Part shown: positions 22,700 through 35,683 of the stretch, piece by piece
Layout of the letters: each line of letters begins with the position of its first letter
How positions within the stretch are numbered: position 1 is the stretch's first letter
NCBI GenBank assembly: GCA_013398615.1
Contig: VZSR01003807.1
Coordinates: forward strand, 18,614,777 to 18,678,776
Length of the DNA: 64,000 nt
From: Brachypodius melanocephalos
Lineage: Eukaryota; Chordata; Aves; Passeriformes; Pycnonotidae
Direction of reading: 5' to 3'
Notes under the pieces: model-generated
Told to the model about the DNA's origin: nothing
Database searches by the model: none
The model's input: only the letters and a program-made list of their open reading frames with translations
Program-made: the position numbers and the translations under genes

Positions 22700-24685
22700 T
22701 TAAGTTCTAGCTGGGCTTAGGCACTTACAATTCTCTTCATTAATAACCTCATGATATCCTCACACTCCTCCCAAGTTGTCTGTCCCCTCTTTCAAAGGTC
22801 ATAAAACCTCTTTTTTTCTCTCAGCTTACAGAGTTCTCTGTCTTTAACACTGAACTCAGGTGCCTTAACTTACTATAATGATATAAACATTTCACTGTTG
22901 CCACTCTAGCCAAAGGTTTATTGGTCTTAAACCTGTAATTGTGCCAAATCTCCCAAGAAGGAAATTGTTTAACCAGAATCTGTAAAGACTTAATATAGCA
23001 AAAAAGAGGATTTAAAAAAATACATATAAAAGCAGTGGAAAAAGAAATCATCCTTTGTTTAGCAAATTCTTATTCTGGGCAAAGGCAAAACTTTATTGGG
23101 CAGCCTAGACCGAAGCTTGGTGTTCACACATGGTGAAGGATCAGTTGTGGCGGTAACACTATCAGAACAGATACTCTGCTTAAGTGGAATCTCTGCTGCA
23201 TCTCAATTATGCCTTCATCACTCTCATGTTGCTGCCCTCAGAGGGAAACCAATTCCCAGGAGCTGCCCTGGTTATGTGAGCTCCAGCTAAACGAACAATC
23301 TTTCCTGTTCAATATGGCTAGAACATGAGCCTTGCTGAGTATTATTAACTCCTATATCCTAACAGAAACAAGCATGCAGTTTTAAATTGAGCAACTATTT
23401 TAGATGTGGGAACTGACAAAGCATTTCAAATGGACCCTAGCTTCTTCCATTTATTAAAAACTACATCTTGTCTGTGCCAATGACCTAAAATACTCAGAAA
23501 ATGGAATTATTCTTCCATGAGCTAGCACTAGTCTCATCTTTCCTATCACATTAGCTTTTCATAAGACAACAGAATAAAATTAAAGCACAAAATCACTTGT
23601 ACAGCTCATAAAAATTAATTGCATTCAGGAATGCTGTGTACCACCAGAAATCAATGAACTGGTTTCATCAGTGGTCAGGCTTAGGCACAGCTTTCTGCCT
23701 TTTGTGATTTGCAATAGCTTCACTAAAGAACAATTACACTTATCAAACAGAGCAGACAGAGAGAAAGAATAGCATCAAACATGGCAGGTTCCCATTCTTT
23801 GAAATCAGGAGTCATTCTTCAATTTTAGGGACTGATTTGGATATAACTGCTACAAGTGGGATGCAGGCAGAGGCTGGAAACCAACACAGAGGCACACAGT
23901 GTCCATAACTCATGCTTCCCCACTAAGCCCTGCAAGTGTCCAGAGCTTCAGAGTGCTGCCCAGAAGTGCCTCTGGAGACAGAACTTCCTCCATTTTTAGC
24001 CAACAAGAATGATATCTACATCAAATGCTTCATTTATCAAAGGCTTGTGGCTAGCAAAAAGCAGACAGCGACACTGTATGGCTGCTTCTGGCCTGGGATG
24101 CATCTGGGGACACAGGGCACCAGGAGCTACAGCCTGATGTGCCCTGGAATGGAGCAGACTGGGGAGAGGGAGCAGCACCAGTGTCACCAGCTCAGCCTCC
24201 CTGCCCTGCTGGAAGGCAAGCACCAACGCTGTCAGTGGCCCCTTTGGTACAACTTGCTTCTGTGGAGAGGAAACCTAATACAGAAACCTTGCAAAATGGA
24301 ATGGAAGGTGTTTAAGCATCATATTTCAGGTTTTTTCTAGCTCATAAGTTCTTCAGGCAATGCACCTTAATAGGTCATTGAAGAGAGTCATGAAAATTAT
24401 ACCACTTTAAAAGATTTATATCAGTGAGTATTTCTGGATTTTCTGATGAAGCTTACTATTTTTTTGGCATAGATCTGAGAAGGAAATTATTTTTAAGCTT
24501 AGTTATCAAGCAGAAGAGACAACATTTTTCAAACCTTGATTTTGCTCTTTTTTTTTTGGATGAAACACAATCAGTTACCAATAAATATTCTTTATTTTGA
24601 ATCTTAATGGTGGTGGTTTTTTTAAAATTAAATACTCCATTAAGCTGAATACTGAGCAAATGTTGTGGGTCGGATGATGAACCAT
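22700..24685. other. Intergenic sequence
   Basis: Unique-looking sequence. A GC-richer patch at 23930-24240 yields a 134-codon frame on + (23936-24340) and an overlapping minus-strand frame (23996-24226). Neither resembles a known protein or shows splice-site support. Confidence 0.55.
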
Positions 24686-24689
24686 TTGC

Positions 24690-24775
24690 AGAAAATTACT
24701 TGCTCAAGGCTTGTTTTGAATCCCACTGAAATTAAAAGAACTCTTTTCAATTACTTCAGTGGGTTTGGGACTAGG
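24690..24775. repeat. Old interspersed hairpin repeat (possible)
   Basis: The 9-base arms cccactgaa (24722-24730) and ttcagtggg (24755-24763) are perfect reverse complements. The inner bases (attaaaag against cttttcaattac) continue the pairing with small offsets. The following gtttgggactaggc resembles the tail found beside such cactgaa/ttcagtg palindromes elsewhere in reptile and bird genomes. I infer an ancient short nonautonomous element, but I cannot name the family. Confidence 0.4.
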
Positions 24776-24779
24776 CAGA

Positions 24780-27700
24780 TAGATTGAGTGGAGCAGATGA
24801 GAGAACTCCATGTAAGGAACTAACGTCTTGCACAAGAAGGGATTTGACTGTGTGATCCAACAAACAGATAGAGCCATAATAGTTATTAATGTTGTACATG
24901 TTATGGTATTAAAAATCAGCTGGCATTAATTTGACAAGCTATTTTTTAACAAAAGAAATGGCAGTGTGGTTAGCTCTAGAGAATAGCAGTTTATCAATGT
25001 CTACACAGTTGTACTCAAGGTCACAGGACTGCTTTTGTATAATTAAGAGTCCACAAAGAGCTCATATTTTAAATGTCTATATGTACACATACATACACTG
25101 AAATATTTATGTAGAAAATTTCCAACTACCCTTCAATTACACAATCAGCAAATAGAAATTTGTTATGCTTATGGCTTCTCATACTCCTTTGTCAGATGCT
25201 GTCATGTGGGTATTTTCATCTCTGCCTTCTAGTGCAAAGTGCCTTTTATTTATACAGGAATATGTAATCAGTTGCAGTCTGTGAATTAAAGTATTACTTG
25301 GGGGAAAATGACCTTCTTATAAAGACTGATGGAACAACAACCAGAAACTTAGAGAAATTATGTTTACCATTTTCTAAATGATAACATCTTTAACCAATTT
25401 TCATCTTTCTGTGTTCCTCATCTACCTCCAACTCATTTGTAGCAGACCAAAGAAAACAAACACAAGTGGAGATAGATGTTTAATTGTTTGATGTTGTCAT
25501 TATTCTCTTGTAATTTCCTGTCTTTTAAACTTGTACACATTTATGATGTGACTCCTGACTGAGTGATATAAATAACTCCCTTTTTATGATTATTTACAAT
25601 CATAAGCAGGGGAGCTTGCCTTTTCCCCCCTCTCCTTAATGTTATTCTGGAAGCACTTTAGAGACACATTAAAGATCAGTATCTTTTTGTACCAAAATCT
25701 GTCCTCACAGCATATAAACAGTTTCTATTCTAGATAATTCATATTTGAAATGCTCACTGTGGAGGTTGCAAACGTGATCATCAAAATAAGAGGTAAGACA
25801 AATAACCTGTAATCAGGCATTCACTGGTTATTTGTAGATGGCTTCTTAAAGGCTAAAAACTGAGAAAAACTGAGACCTTCAACAGGAAATTAAGTTGCTC
25901 TAACTCCACAAATTATTCCTGCTATGGACTATATAGACTCTTACCCAGAGAACAAGTCTGAAGTCAACTTTCTTCACAAAACCTGCTGTTCAAAACAAAA
26001 CTGCAGTGTGTTAAAATGCTCAGAAAATAGCTTAGCATACTTTTTTACAGAAAAGTCAGTGAAGATGTCAGGCAGGTTCATAAGCCATAAGAAATGTTTA
26101 CCAACAGTAGAAAACCTGTAAAGTGTTCTTAAGTCTTTGTTGTTGGATAACTTTAGTGGTCAGCTAAAAACCACAGAGCCCCCAGCTCACTTCCTACCTT
26201 CCTTAGTGAAAGAGGAGAAAAGAAAAAGAAGAATAAAAGCAAGAAAATCTGGCTGTCAAGATAAAACAAACAAGCAAACAAAAGTTTAACAAGTGAAGAA
26301 TAAGTGGAAGAAGAGAGAAAAAACCAAAACAAGTGATACAGAGGGAATCAATCACCACCTCCTGTGGGCAGACTGATACTCAGCCAGTTCCCAAAAAAAG
26401 GGTGAATAACACTGCTAAAACCTCTTTTTTTTTCCCCCCATCCTATTATTGCTGTGCATGACATTAAAAGGTTTGGAATATTCTTTAATTAGTTCACCGC
26501 TGTTAGTTTGGGTCACCTCCTGCCCCATTGCACACCCCTCATCTGTTCACTGGGGGACAGAGTGAGAGAGGACCTTGACACTGTGCAAACACTGCTCAGC
26601 AAAGGCTACAGCACCAATGTGTTATCAGTGCTGTCTTGGTCAAAAAGTGCCATATGAGCTACTGTGAAGAAAATTAATTGTCTAATCATGCCCAGTAAAG
26701 TCCTTTTAATTTTCACTCCCAGATCTAGTTTTAGCATATGTCTTGCATTGCTCCCAAAGGAATCCAAAATATTCTCGCTTTTACTAATTTTGCCTGGAAC
26801 TTCCAGATATTCAGAAAGCATCATACAGAAGACAAGAATACTACTTTCCTCATGGCACCTCTTCTCTTTCTGTGGAAAGGTTATTATTCCCTTTATTACA
26901 GTGCCTTTTTTTTGGAGAGGGGCTGTAGTTATTCCTCACACTGCAACAGCCAGCAGATGAATTGTACTGCCTCTCTGAGACTGGTGTTTCACATTTTAAT
27001 ATTTTTCTCTGGGGATGTGATGGACACCAGGAGAATGGGGGATTCTTGTATCCTTCCAGAAATCACAACTACTCTCCTGGAAGGCAGGGCCTGACCTCCC
27101 TGCCAGCTGAATCCCCTTGAAGTGCATGAGCAGGACAGGACCCTCAAGAGCCAACACTCCCTCATAGCTGTCCTCCCAGGAGCCACAAAAGTTTCAAAAG
27201 GCCAGTGCAGGTTTTTGAGGTTTACATTTTGCACAAAGCCATGTCACATCAGATCCCTGTTGCTAGGGAAGTTACACCATGCTGTGCATAGAGCCTACAA
27301 CTGCTGGAAATCTTTTTCAGCTCAATGTGATTCACAGGCATGAGGACTAATAAGAACATACTGTATTATTAAAAATATCAGCTTGACAGGGCTCAGCAAG
27401 TGCCTGTAGCAAGCATACCTCTGAAACAGGGGAAAAAGCCTGACACCATTAACTCTCTGCATCTGAGCCTTCTTTCTTATCTGTGGAGGGAAGCAGAGAA
27501 ATTACATGAGGTTGAGATTTTAATGAGAAGAAGTAGAGGACTGATGAAATGCTAATGAGATCGATATAACCCAGTGTGCCACTGCAGGCTCTCAGCCCTC
27601 CCAAGCCTGGTAAACAAAATAGCAACTATTAAAGTGCTTGAAGTGGATTCATGAATTTAACAATGGAATTTAGAAAGCACTGAAAATACTCCATGCATTT

Positions 27701-29790
27701 AGCAGTGACACTGAATCTTTGGGGTTTTGAGGTATTTCCTGGAGGTGGAAGTAGGGACTCAATTTTCCACCTGCCATGAGCTTGCTAAGATGGCTTCAGA
27801 CTCAGCCAGTTCCCCCACAGGGATAAGCAGGTGGCCAGATGGTTTCTACTCAGGTAACAGCTTTGTTAGGAAGGAGATCTGACAGAAAACTGGCCATGGA
27901 CCATGTGTTTTCATGGAAAGCACCAGTTTTGAAAAGGGAGGTTGCTTTAGGTGCTGGTACTGGGGGATGTGAGCTGGCTGCAAGACAAGGGCTTTTGCTT
28001 CATCTCTGTCCAGCTCATCCCCCTTCTTAATGCCCAGCACTTCCCAGCCTACAGGGAACTTTCAGGCAAGAGTCTTTCCTTTCCAGAGTGACACAACCCT
28101 GAGCCACAACAGTCTGTGTCATAAGACCAGAGAGCTAAGAAAGGCAGAAGTGGGTTGAAACTATTTTTAACGCTCTGTGATCCAAAGACGATCTTTGTCT
28201 TATACAAGAGAGAACAAGTTTCAAGCTGTTCTGTTTTGCTCTGGGGTACCTTTGCAGCCCTCAGTAGCCCACACTGCTCTGCAGGGATTAGTGGGACATG
28301 GGGCTGTGGCTGCCACTCATCTCCTTTTCAGTGAAAGGACTTGACTCCACAGAATAATAATTTAACTCGGATCTCTCCCAGTACAAAAACAGCTGAAGGC
28401 ACCACAGGATATGTCCAAAATTACTCCTTAAGTTGCAGCAGCTGATTTCTTTATTCACAGCTCCTTAAAAAAGCCACTTCTATATAAATTGAACTTTGGG
28501 TTTCAATGTTACTGTCCATCACAGCTATATTTGCCAGCTGGGGACCTTGTTATGAAGGACTTGTAACTAGTTCTAACCTGGATGATAATTTTTGCCCTAG
28601 CAGCTACCAAGGCAACCCTGACTAACTTTCCTTTGGATCCTCCATTTATAGCATCAAATTATGAATTCCAAGTACTTGTTCCAGACAAATTGCTTCTTTC
28701 CCATAGGGAGAAGAAAAATGCAAAGAGACAAAATAAAAGCAGTAATTCAGTGCATCTTCAAAAATATTTTACCTTGATTCCACCTTATTCTGTTTTAATT
28801 CTTGTTTCCAAGAGAGAAGTCTCTTGCCCTTTCAATACATCTTTTCAATTATACATATATCACAATAATTTAGCATACATTTCTCTAATCTTTGATTAAT
28901 GCCTTGCCTTTCACTTAAATACCTACTAACATGAAAGCATCACATCACACGTAATTTTAGTTGAATTCTCATATCACTGAAGTACTGTTAATGAAAACAA
29001 GATTAGCATTTGAAGCTTTCAAGAGATGATTGCTGTAGTGTTTGGATTCTCTCCTGATGAGATAGACTCTCTAATTCTTTCAAGTGAGAGAAAAAGCATA
29101 ATTTCCTTCCCACTAGACTTTGACACTTTCTTAAGTACAGAATCCCAAATGAAGTTAAGTACAAAATCCACAAGCCAAGGATTCACCATTTGGATGAAAA
29201 GTGTGCTCAGATCACTGTTGGACATTCTGGCCAGCATCTCTCTGACATGCTCACTAGCACTACTTTATTATTTCTTTTTTTTTTTTTCCCAGTTGATATG
29301 TATGTTTCTATCAGACTCTTGCCTGCTCTCTGTGTTTTAAAGAGTCTGAGACAGGAATAACCATGTACACACAAGCAACAACACATTTTGTCTTCTAAAG
29401 TTCTTCTTCTGAAACAAATTTCACCTTCAGTTATGAAGTACCACGTGCAAATTGGATTCATTCTAAAATGTTCTTTTCAACAAAATTAGTCCTCTATATG
29501 CCTTCATAGATTTAGTTACCTACTGTATTGAAAATAAATTTCAAGTGCCAGAATTCTGTGATTGATGGTGCATTTGTGTTTATAGTTAACACTTTCAAGA
29601 TCCACTGAAAATCTTAAAGGCAGCCCTGAGATTGGCAGAAAATGACATTGTTGACATCCCTTTACCTTTGCTCTCACACAAAATGACGGCGGCACTGACT
29701 TGACAGAACCACCCTGCAAGACTTAAATTCATCAGTATTTTTAAAGTCCTTCAGGACTCCAAAGTGAAATAGACTTAAGGTACTGTTGCC
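24780..29790. other. Intergenic sequence, no gene recognised
   Basis: AT-rich unique sequence with an A-rich stretch at 26210-26330 and a somewhat GC-richer stretch at 26980-27200. The frames 26664-26960 and 26738-27094 (+) and 26606-26824 and 26989-27234 (-) overlap and look random. At 27541-27580 the string atgctaatgagatcgatat contains POU-like and ATCGAT (CUT/homeodomain-like) motifs and may be regulatory. Confidence 0.55.
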
Positions 29791-31010
29791 TTAAGAAATG
29801 TTGCTCTTTTCTTGTCTCTTTCTAACCTTCTCTCAGAACTATAATAATGCAGTTTTAATCTTGAAAGACAGTTTGTGCATAGGGTATTTTTTCATGACCC
29901 TGTGCTGCACCCTTTTCCCTTTCCTTGGGAATCATGTGGTTCACCTGGTCACAAAGGTAAGGGTTGACATCATCTGCCCTGAATGTGCAAACACAAAGAT
30001 GAGGAATTCACAGGAAGCCATGTGGTGCTGCTTCTGGCAGTGCAGTGTCTGCATGAAGGAATCAGATGCTTTTGCTTTGAATGCAAATTGGGTCAGCTGC
30101 CGAAGTTGTCCCCTGGTACCACTGCGAGGCTTTGCTGCTGCTCCCTCCTGCTGTGTAGATTCATCTCTTTCAAGTATCAGTGGGGGAGGACTGCTGTCTC
30201 AGACAGAGAAAAGGACATCTTTATCCAGCTCTTCTCCTTACTCTGATTGCCACTGACCCTGGGGTTTTTTGCTAAATGTTAATGAGAACTGACCTGTGTT
30301 TTCCTTAGGGCAGGGTCTGATATCCATAGCAGAGTGTGTGCTTAGCCTAGCTCAGCGTAGTTGATTATGTCACGTATTTACATGGCTCTGTTACTCATCT
30401 TCCACTGTTCAATTAAATAAAAATTACCTGGGGTTCAGTTTGTCCTCCGTACAATCTGACTTGTGTCATGCAGTTAAAGAAGACTGTTCTTGTTTGATGA
30501 AGTTGTCTTTGTCCAGTGTTAATTAGGATGTCATAGAACCACTACTGTAGTCCTTGTCCTAAATACACTCATGCATGTTGCTTACCAAAATAATGTGAAT
30601 AGTTCCACTGAAGCAAAAGCTTAAGTTACACAAGATTATAATACAGTATTTGGGTTTTTATAGATTATTAGAATGGTGTCTCATAGGATTATGACATCAT
30701 TTAACTCCTCAGTTTGCTCATCTGTGCCTCATGCCTCATTTTACTAGTTTGTTAATCAGTGTCCATCTTATATGATTGACTTCTCAGTACTATCTTAGCA
30801 GTATTATTAGAAGCTTTATGCAATGAGAATAAAATGTACGTGTCTTCAAATAGTGCCACATGTATCTGAGATATTTAGTGGAAAATTAGATACTATAGTA
30901 AGAAAAGCACCAGTCTAAATTTCACAGTATTAAATGATAATACTGTCCTTTCCTCCAAGATTACACCTGGGCTGTGCAGAGTGGGGTTTTAAGGCAACTC
31001 CCCCAAACAG
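29790..31010. other. Intergenic sequence with an isolated 152-codon frame
   Basis: The frame 29798-30256 (+) is the second-longest repeat-free open frame in the window. Its translation starts hydrophobic and then becomes cysteine- and serine-rich, with no domain I recognise. A second frame overlaps it (29983-30246), and there is no CpG island, polyadenylation signal arrangement or splice support. I regard it as chance. The rest is AT-rich. Confidence 0.5.
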
Positions 31011-31013
31011 CTG

Positions 31014-31075
31014 AATGGTTAAATAAAGCATTTTAACCATTATGGTTAATAATAAAATAATGGTTAAATAAAGCA
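31014..31075. repeat. Direct repeat of a 17-mer with inverted core
   Basis: The unit aatggttaaataaagca occurs at 31014-31030 and again at 31059-31075. Between them lie ttaaccat (the reverse complement of atggttaa) at 31033-31040 and another atggttaa at 31042-31049. This gives a compact set of direct and inverted copies of one word, probably replication slippage with template switching. Confidence 0.85.
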
Positions 31076-31079
31076 TAAA

Positions 31080-33490
31080 GACAGAGAATAGAAGAAAGAA
31101 GTTTGAGGAGAAACTGGAGAAGACAAAATGAAGAAAAAAGGCAATTTAAAAAGCAAACTTCAGTCTAGTTCAACTTTAGTTAAGGGGAAAGAGGGGGAAT
31201 TAACAATATGATACTCATATAGACTATTTTTAGATCAAAAGCCTACATCTAAGGTTGTTTATTTTATAAGATACTCTCTAGTAGAGGAAAAAAGAGAGCT
31301 ACCATTCCAGGGCAGATCATATATCTATGAAACATACAGAATATCAGTGTGTAAAACATCACCCTTTGAACGTATTTTTCTCTCCTTCCATCAAAGGATC
31401 ACAAAGTACATTTCGGTTTTTGTTACTCTTAAGTGATAACAGTGCAAGCTTCTCCTTGCAAGGATTTCTCAGATTATTCTTAGGACAAATATTCATATGG
31501 GGCTCACCAGAACTGAACTGAGGAAGAACCAGATGGGAAAGACACTACTGGAGATTTGCTGTTTTTTCAGAGGGGTGGTGGATATGAGTGAGTATTTGCA
31601 AGGAAGATTAACATCCAGGTATACTGTTTACAAAATATTTTCCACAAGAAGCTGGGGGTGCTTTTTTCAGTTTCTAGTCCATTAAAATTCCAAAATAGGA
31701 TTGTTTTCACAAAACCTGCACTATCTTCTTATTTGATCACTTTTTGCATTAGACTTCACTCAGGAAAATGCTATAGTAAACTAGCTGTGCATTCTTCTAG
31801 TTTCGCTCCATGAATAGAGGGCATCATTTACATAAAGCATAAGGAATAAAGTGTGGCCTAAGATTTACTGATTCTCTGTCAGCAGCACTGTTTGAAATCC
31901 TCTCAGCACAGGTGCTTCATCCTTGCCAAACTCTTGGTTTCCAGGCTAAAGTAGAAGTGTCTTGCATTTTCCTTACTTTGTAGTGGAAGATTTGTTCCCA
32001 GCAGAGCCTTTCCACACCGGCTGGGGCTCTACAGCTGCTTCTCTCTGGATTAAAGGCACTGAATCTAACCTGGAAGGGCCAGATGCCTGAATGTCTCCCA
32101 AGAGGTGTGTCACTAGCTGGAGGGGAGACCCACAAGCACCAGCCCATGCCAGCACCACTTCTGCCTACAAGGCAAAATTTCGGTAGGGTATAGATTTGCT
32201 GAGAATTGATGGGAATGTGGTCTCTCAAACAATTACTGTAGCAAATAAGACAGAGTTGGTGTTTATTCTGCAATCACAGGGCTCTTCAAGCCTCAGCTGT
32301 TCTTGCAATGAGAGCCCAAAGCACAGCAGGTGCCTGCAGGGTGACACGTGCCCTTCACCTTCACGCAGGATGGCTCTGTGACAGGGACACACAGCGTGGC
32401 AGGCACAGATGGGCAGCCTCGCTGGGCTCTCTCTCCTGCTCCCCACAAAGGAGAAAGGGGAAAGGAAACATGGTGGATTTTGATGTCAAGCCCTCCCTTT
32501 GAGAGGAGTTGAGCAGTGATGGAGGCAAGACAGAAGAAGAACCAGCCCTGTGTGGTTTGGCAGCGACATAAATGGCCAGCACTGGCTCACATGGTGCATT
32601 TAAACTGTTTTCTTCCCCGACATATTTTCTACTTTTAGATGTTTTAATTTCCTATAATCTCTACTCGGTCACATGTGGGCAAGTAAACAGATGGTTCTGG
32701 ATCAAACAGCTGTGCTGACTTATTGCACTGTTTAAAACAAAGCTTGAACATGTTCTTGAATAAACTCAGGGACTGGATGTACCAGCGGATAGAAACAATC
32801 TCACTTCAAACCAAAACATCCACAAGAGGCAGCAGCCTGGCCGGCAAGCAGGGTGGTTTGTGAAAGATTGCCTCCTCCTGTGTCAGGGCTGTGCCACATG
32901 GCACATGGCAGAGGGGCTGGGAGCAGCCGGCCCCAGGGTGGGATGTGACAGAGCCCTTCCCAGCGGGAGGATGCCCGGCTCCCTCCTTGCAGCACTGCTG
33001 ACCATCTCTCAGTAGCTCCAGGCAGAACTGGGCACCGCAGCAGGCCGTGGATCTCCAGGCAGATGGTTTCCAGCTTCCCACATACAAAGCTTGCAGAGGC
33101 TGGCTCCTCCTTGCTTTTCCCTCTTGTTCTGCCCCATCTCCTTGGCAAGGAAATGAACATTTTCTTGTCTGGAATCTGTGCTGTGGACCAGAGCATAAAC
33201 AACCCATAAGAGAAGATAACATGACCACTTGACAGGCTGGAGCTACTGTAACATTTGAGATGTAAAAATTCGTGTATTTTTAATCTGTGTGGTGTATAAA
33301 TTCATGTATCAAGCATATCCAACTCACTGTATTCTATAACCAAAAAGCTGTGGTGCAAACTCTGGCTCCTGGGGCACCTCCTATGACAAACACTTTCAAA
33401 GACAGGATGAAGTCATCATCTACACCTGAAAAGGGATTGAGATACACAGAGATGACAACTTAGCCTAAAAACGGGAACATCATTCTCAAG
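31080..33490. other. Intergenic sequence with a GC-richer patch
   Basis: 31080-31200 is purine-rich. 31920-32560 and 32800-33230 are GC-richer with a modest number of CpGs. They carry overlapping frames on both strands and in several phases (for example 133 and 140 codons on - at 32801-33228). Multiple overlapping frames in one patch reflect GC composition rather than a gene, and no conserved domain or exon boundaries are seen. Confidence 0.5.
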
Positions 33491-33493
33491 TAT

Positions 33494-33877
33494 TTGGCGG
33501 TGCCTGAAATCAGTCTAGGTGGAGATAGCAAGAGACTGATCCAATCACCCCTCCATGATCGGTTCCAAGGACTCAATGCAGAGGACCTCATTCTTACAGG
33601 AAGACTTTTCAGACGAAATCAACAAGAGAAAGAAGTATGTGAATATTTACTCGGAACAGAAAATCACAATAAGTTTGCCTCAGGGAAGAAGAACCACATT
33701 AAAACTCAGCTTTGGAGCTTAGGCAGTGTGAGAGTAGGGGAAGGCACTTTTTGCTGGTATCCTCTCTCACCCAACTCGATCGATGTTGCAAGCGTTTTAT
33801 TGTGGCTATTTCAAATTGGTTTTGGGAATTGTAACATAAATTGCTTGATACTAATTTTGATTCTGTTTCATTTATAA
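33494..33877 (+). other. Unexplained 127-codon open frame in CpG-retaining sequence
   Basis: The frame starts MAVPEISLGGDSKRL and has a polar N-terminal two thirds with a hydrophobic C-terminus. I recognise no family. The underlying DNA keeps several CpGs (gatcgg, agacgaa, actcggaac, ctcgatcgatg, aagcgtt) in an otherwise CpG-poor region, which may mean noncoding constraint rather than coding. There is no splice or promoter support. Confidence 0.2.
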
Positions 33878-33889
33878 CAGCTCCCAAGT

Positions 33890-35680
33890 TCTTACAACAG
33901 TTTGTACACCAAATCTAAGGCCAGAGCAAATTAAGAGGTTCAGGGATATGTCCTAAACCACAGAGCAGGTAAAACTGGTTCTGAGCTCAGGGTCTCCTGA
34001 TGGTCGAGGTCACTCAACTGTTTACATAGCAATTCTGTCTTTTCCTGGCATAAGGTACCATCTCAAACACCTTGCATTTCTACCAATTTTTCTTTCTGCT
34101 TGTAAGGCATTTCATGGACCCTATGTTTATTAAATGAAAAGCAGGAGAACCCCATTGTGAATTGATGTGGAAAAATACACATAAGCAATGAGTCTGTAGT
34201 GGAAACCCAAGGAGGTTATGGGCATGATCAAGTAATATTTTTTCTTAGTTTGATTTTTGTTGTCATTTTTGAGCTTACTTTCCTTTGCAATTCTCACATC
34301 TGAATTTTAGTCTTCCAAAATTTCCCTGAATTTCCACATCATGCTTCACTGAACATTTCTGTGAGGAACCAAGCAACAAAATTTCAATTGCATTTCAAAT
34401 TATCTAATCTCAGGTGAGAGATCTCCTGCCTGTGCTAACCTCTACACCGTATCCTGACTGCCCCGACATGAAATGATATAAGGAGAAAAACCCAGTGAGC
34501 TTTCCTGATAGGCAAACTGCACTTTGAAAAACAAGTTTCAGGTTTTCCCCTATGTCTATTCATAGGCTAGCAAGTCAGGGATTTCATAAACAAACTGGGT
34601 TGCAATAAAAATATACATGTGTATGTGTAGCTGTTTCTGCAGGGAACTGCCCAGCAATGACATGCTCAGCAAGTTTTAAACTGAGATTAATCATTGTGGA
34701 TAAATACCTATGCTGACCTGACCCAATAATGTTTGGTAGGAAGACAACTTAAAAAAAAAAAAAAAAAAGAGCAAGCAAGAAAGAAGGAAACAGGTGGCTT
34801 GTTCCAGGCTTGCCAAGAACATTTTGGAGCCTTGAGAACATCCACTCCCCTGCTTGACTGAATGTTGTTTGTCTCATCCACAGAATGATTTCTTCTCTTT
34901 CCTACAACTTCCTTTGCTGCCAGCAAATAACCTGCTCTCTGCTCATTTCATCTGTTCCCTGGAGATAGGCTTTACCTTTTGATTCTCTACATTTTCTCTT
35001 CTTCATGCTAACTCTTTCTGATTTGCAGATGCCAAGTGCTGATAGATGATTACACTCTCACCTCCACTCTCCTCATTCTTCACTCCAACCAAATAAGTCA
35101 ACACTTTTCACTCTGGAGTTGAATATGCTGCTGTTTCTGTGTTATGTGTTGATAGTATTGGTGAACACAGATGCTCAGGGTAATCAGGAGCAGAGATATG
35201 GTTTTCCTCAGCTCACCTCTCTTTCTTCATCACTGAAAACCAGCACAGCATTTACAGAAAAAAAATATTATCTTTTTTTCCTTAGTATGAGCACGAATGA
35301 GGTCTTGAGGCTTCAGCTTGTCTTCTGATTTTAATAAAAGCAGGATACTGGTCCTCATTTCTCATCCACGCTTTAGAAATCCCGCTCATTTGAAATAGGA
35401 ATATTACAGTGAATTACAGCACTGACATATCTATTTACACTTTCTCTTGCTCAGTACAGCAATATTCCCTGAAATTCTTATGTTCTCCTAGAATTACCTC
35501 CATAAAATCTCTATCATACTTCATTAATACATAAATAGTGTTTTCATATCTCTTTGTATGTCTTAAACACAAACAAACATGCATGCCCCAGACAACATTA
35601 TACAGTGGAGCCAGTGCATCCAGGTCACAGTAAACCCCAAAATGTTTGTGCTATTCATTTCTGCATGTACAGTATTTGTC
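33890..35680. other. Intergenic AT-rich sequence
   Basis: No gene is recognised. An A18 run lies at 34751-34768, and the 72-codon minus-strand frame across it (34708-34926) is an artefact of the homopolymer. The 69-codon frame at 35119-35328 begins with a hydrophobic MNMLLFLCYVLIVLVNTDAQG that mimics a signal peptide, but it has no CpG or splice support. Confidence 0.5.
34751..34768 (+). repeat. Poly(A) run, 18 bases
   Basis: Eighteen A bases followed by a purine-rich tail (gagcaagcaagaaagaagg). No retrocopied gene or SINE is recognisable immediately upstream, so this is logged as simple repeat rather than a retroposon tail. Confidence 0.95.
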
Positions 35681-35683
35681 CAC

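Noticed and set aside
29798..30256. 152-codon open frame on +
   Set aside because: No recognised domain, a second frame overlaps it, no CpG or splice context; length is within chance for 64 kb.
32801..33228. 133- and 140-codon minus-strand frames
   Set aside because: Two different phases are open over the same GC-richer patch and neither translation resembles a known family.
34751..34768. Poly(A) as a retrogene tail
   Set aside because: No recognisable transcript-derived sequence or target duplication precedes the A run.
35119..35328. Signal-peptide-like N-terminus (MNMLLFLCYVLIVLVNTDAQG)
   Set aside because: Only 69 codons, in AT-rich DNA where hydrophobic runs are common, with no CpG cluster, Kozak strength or splice donor support.
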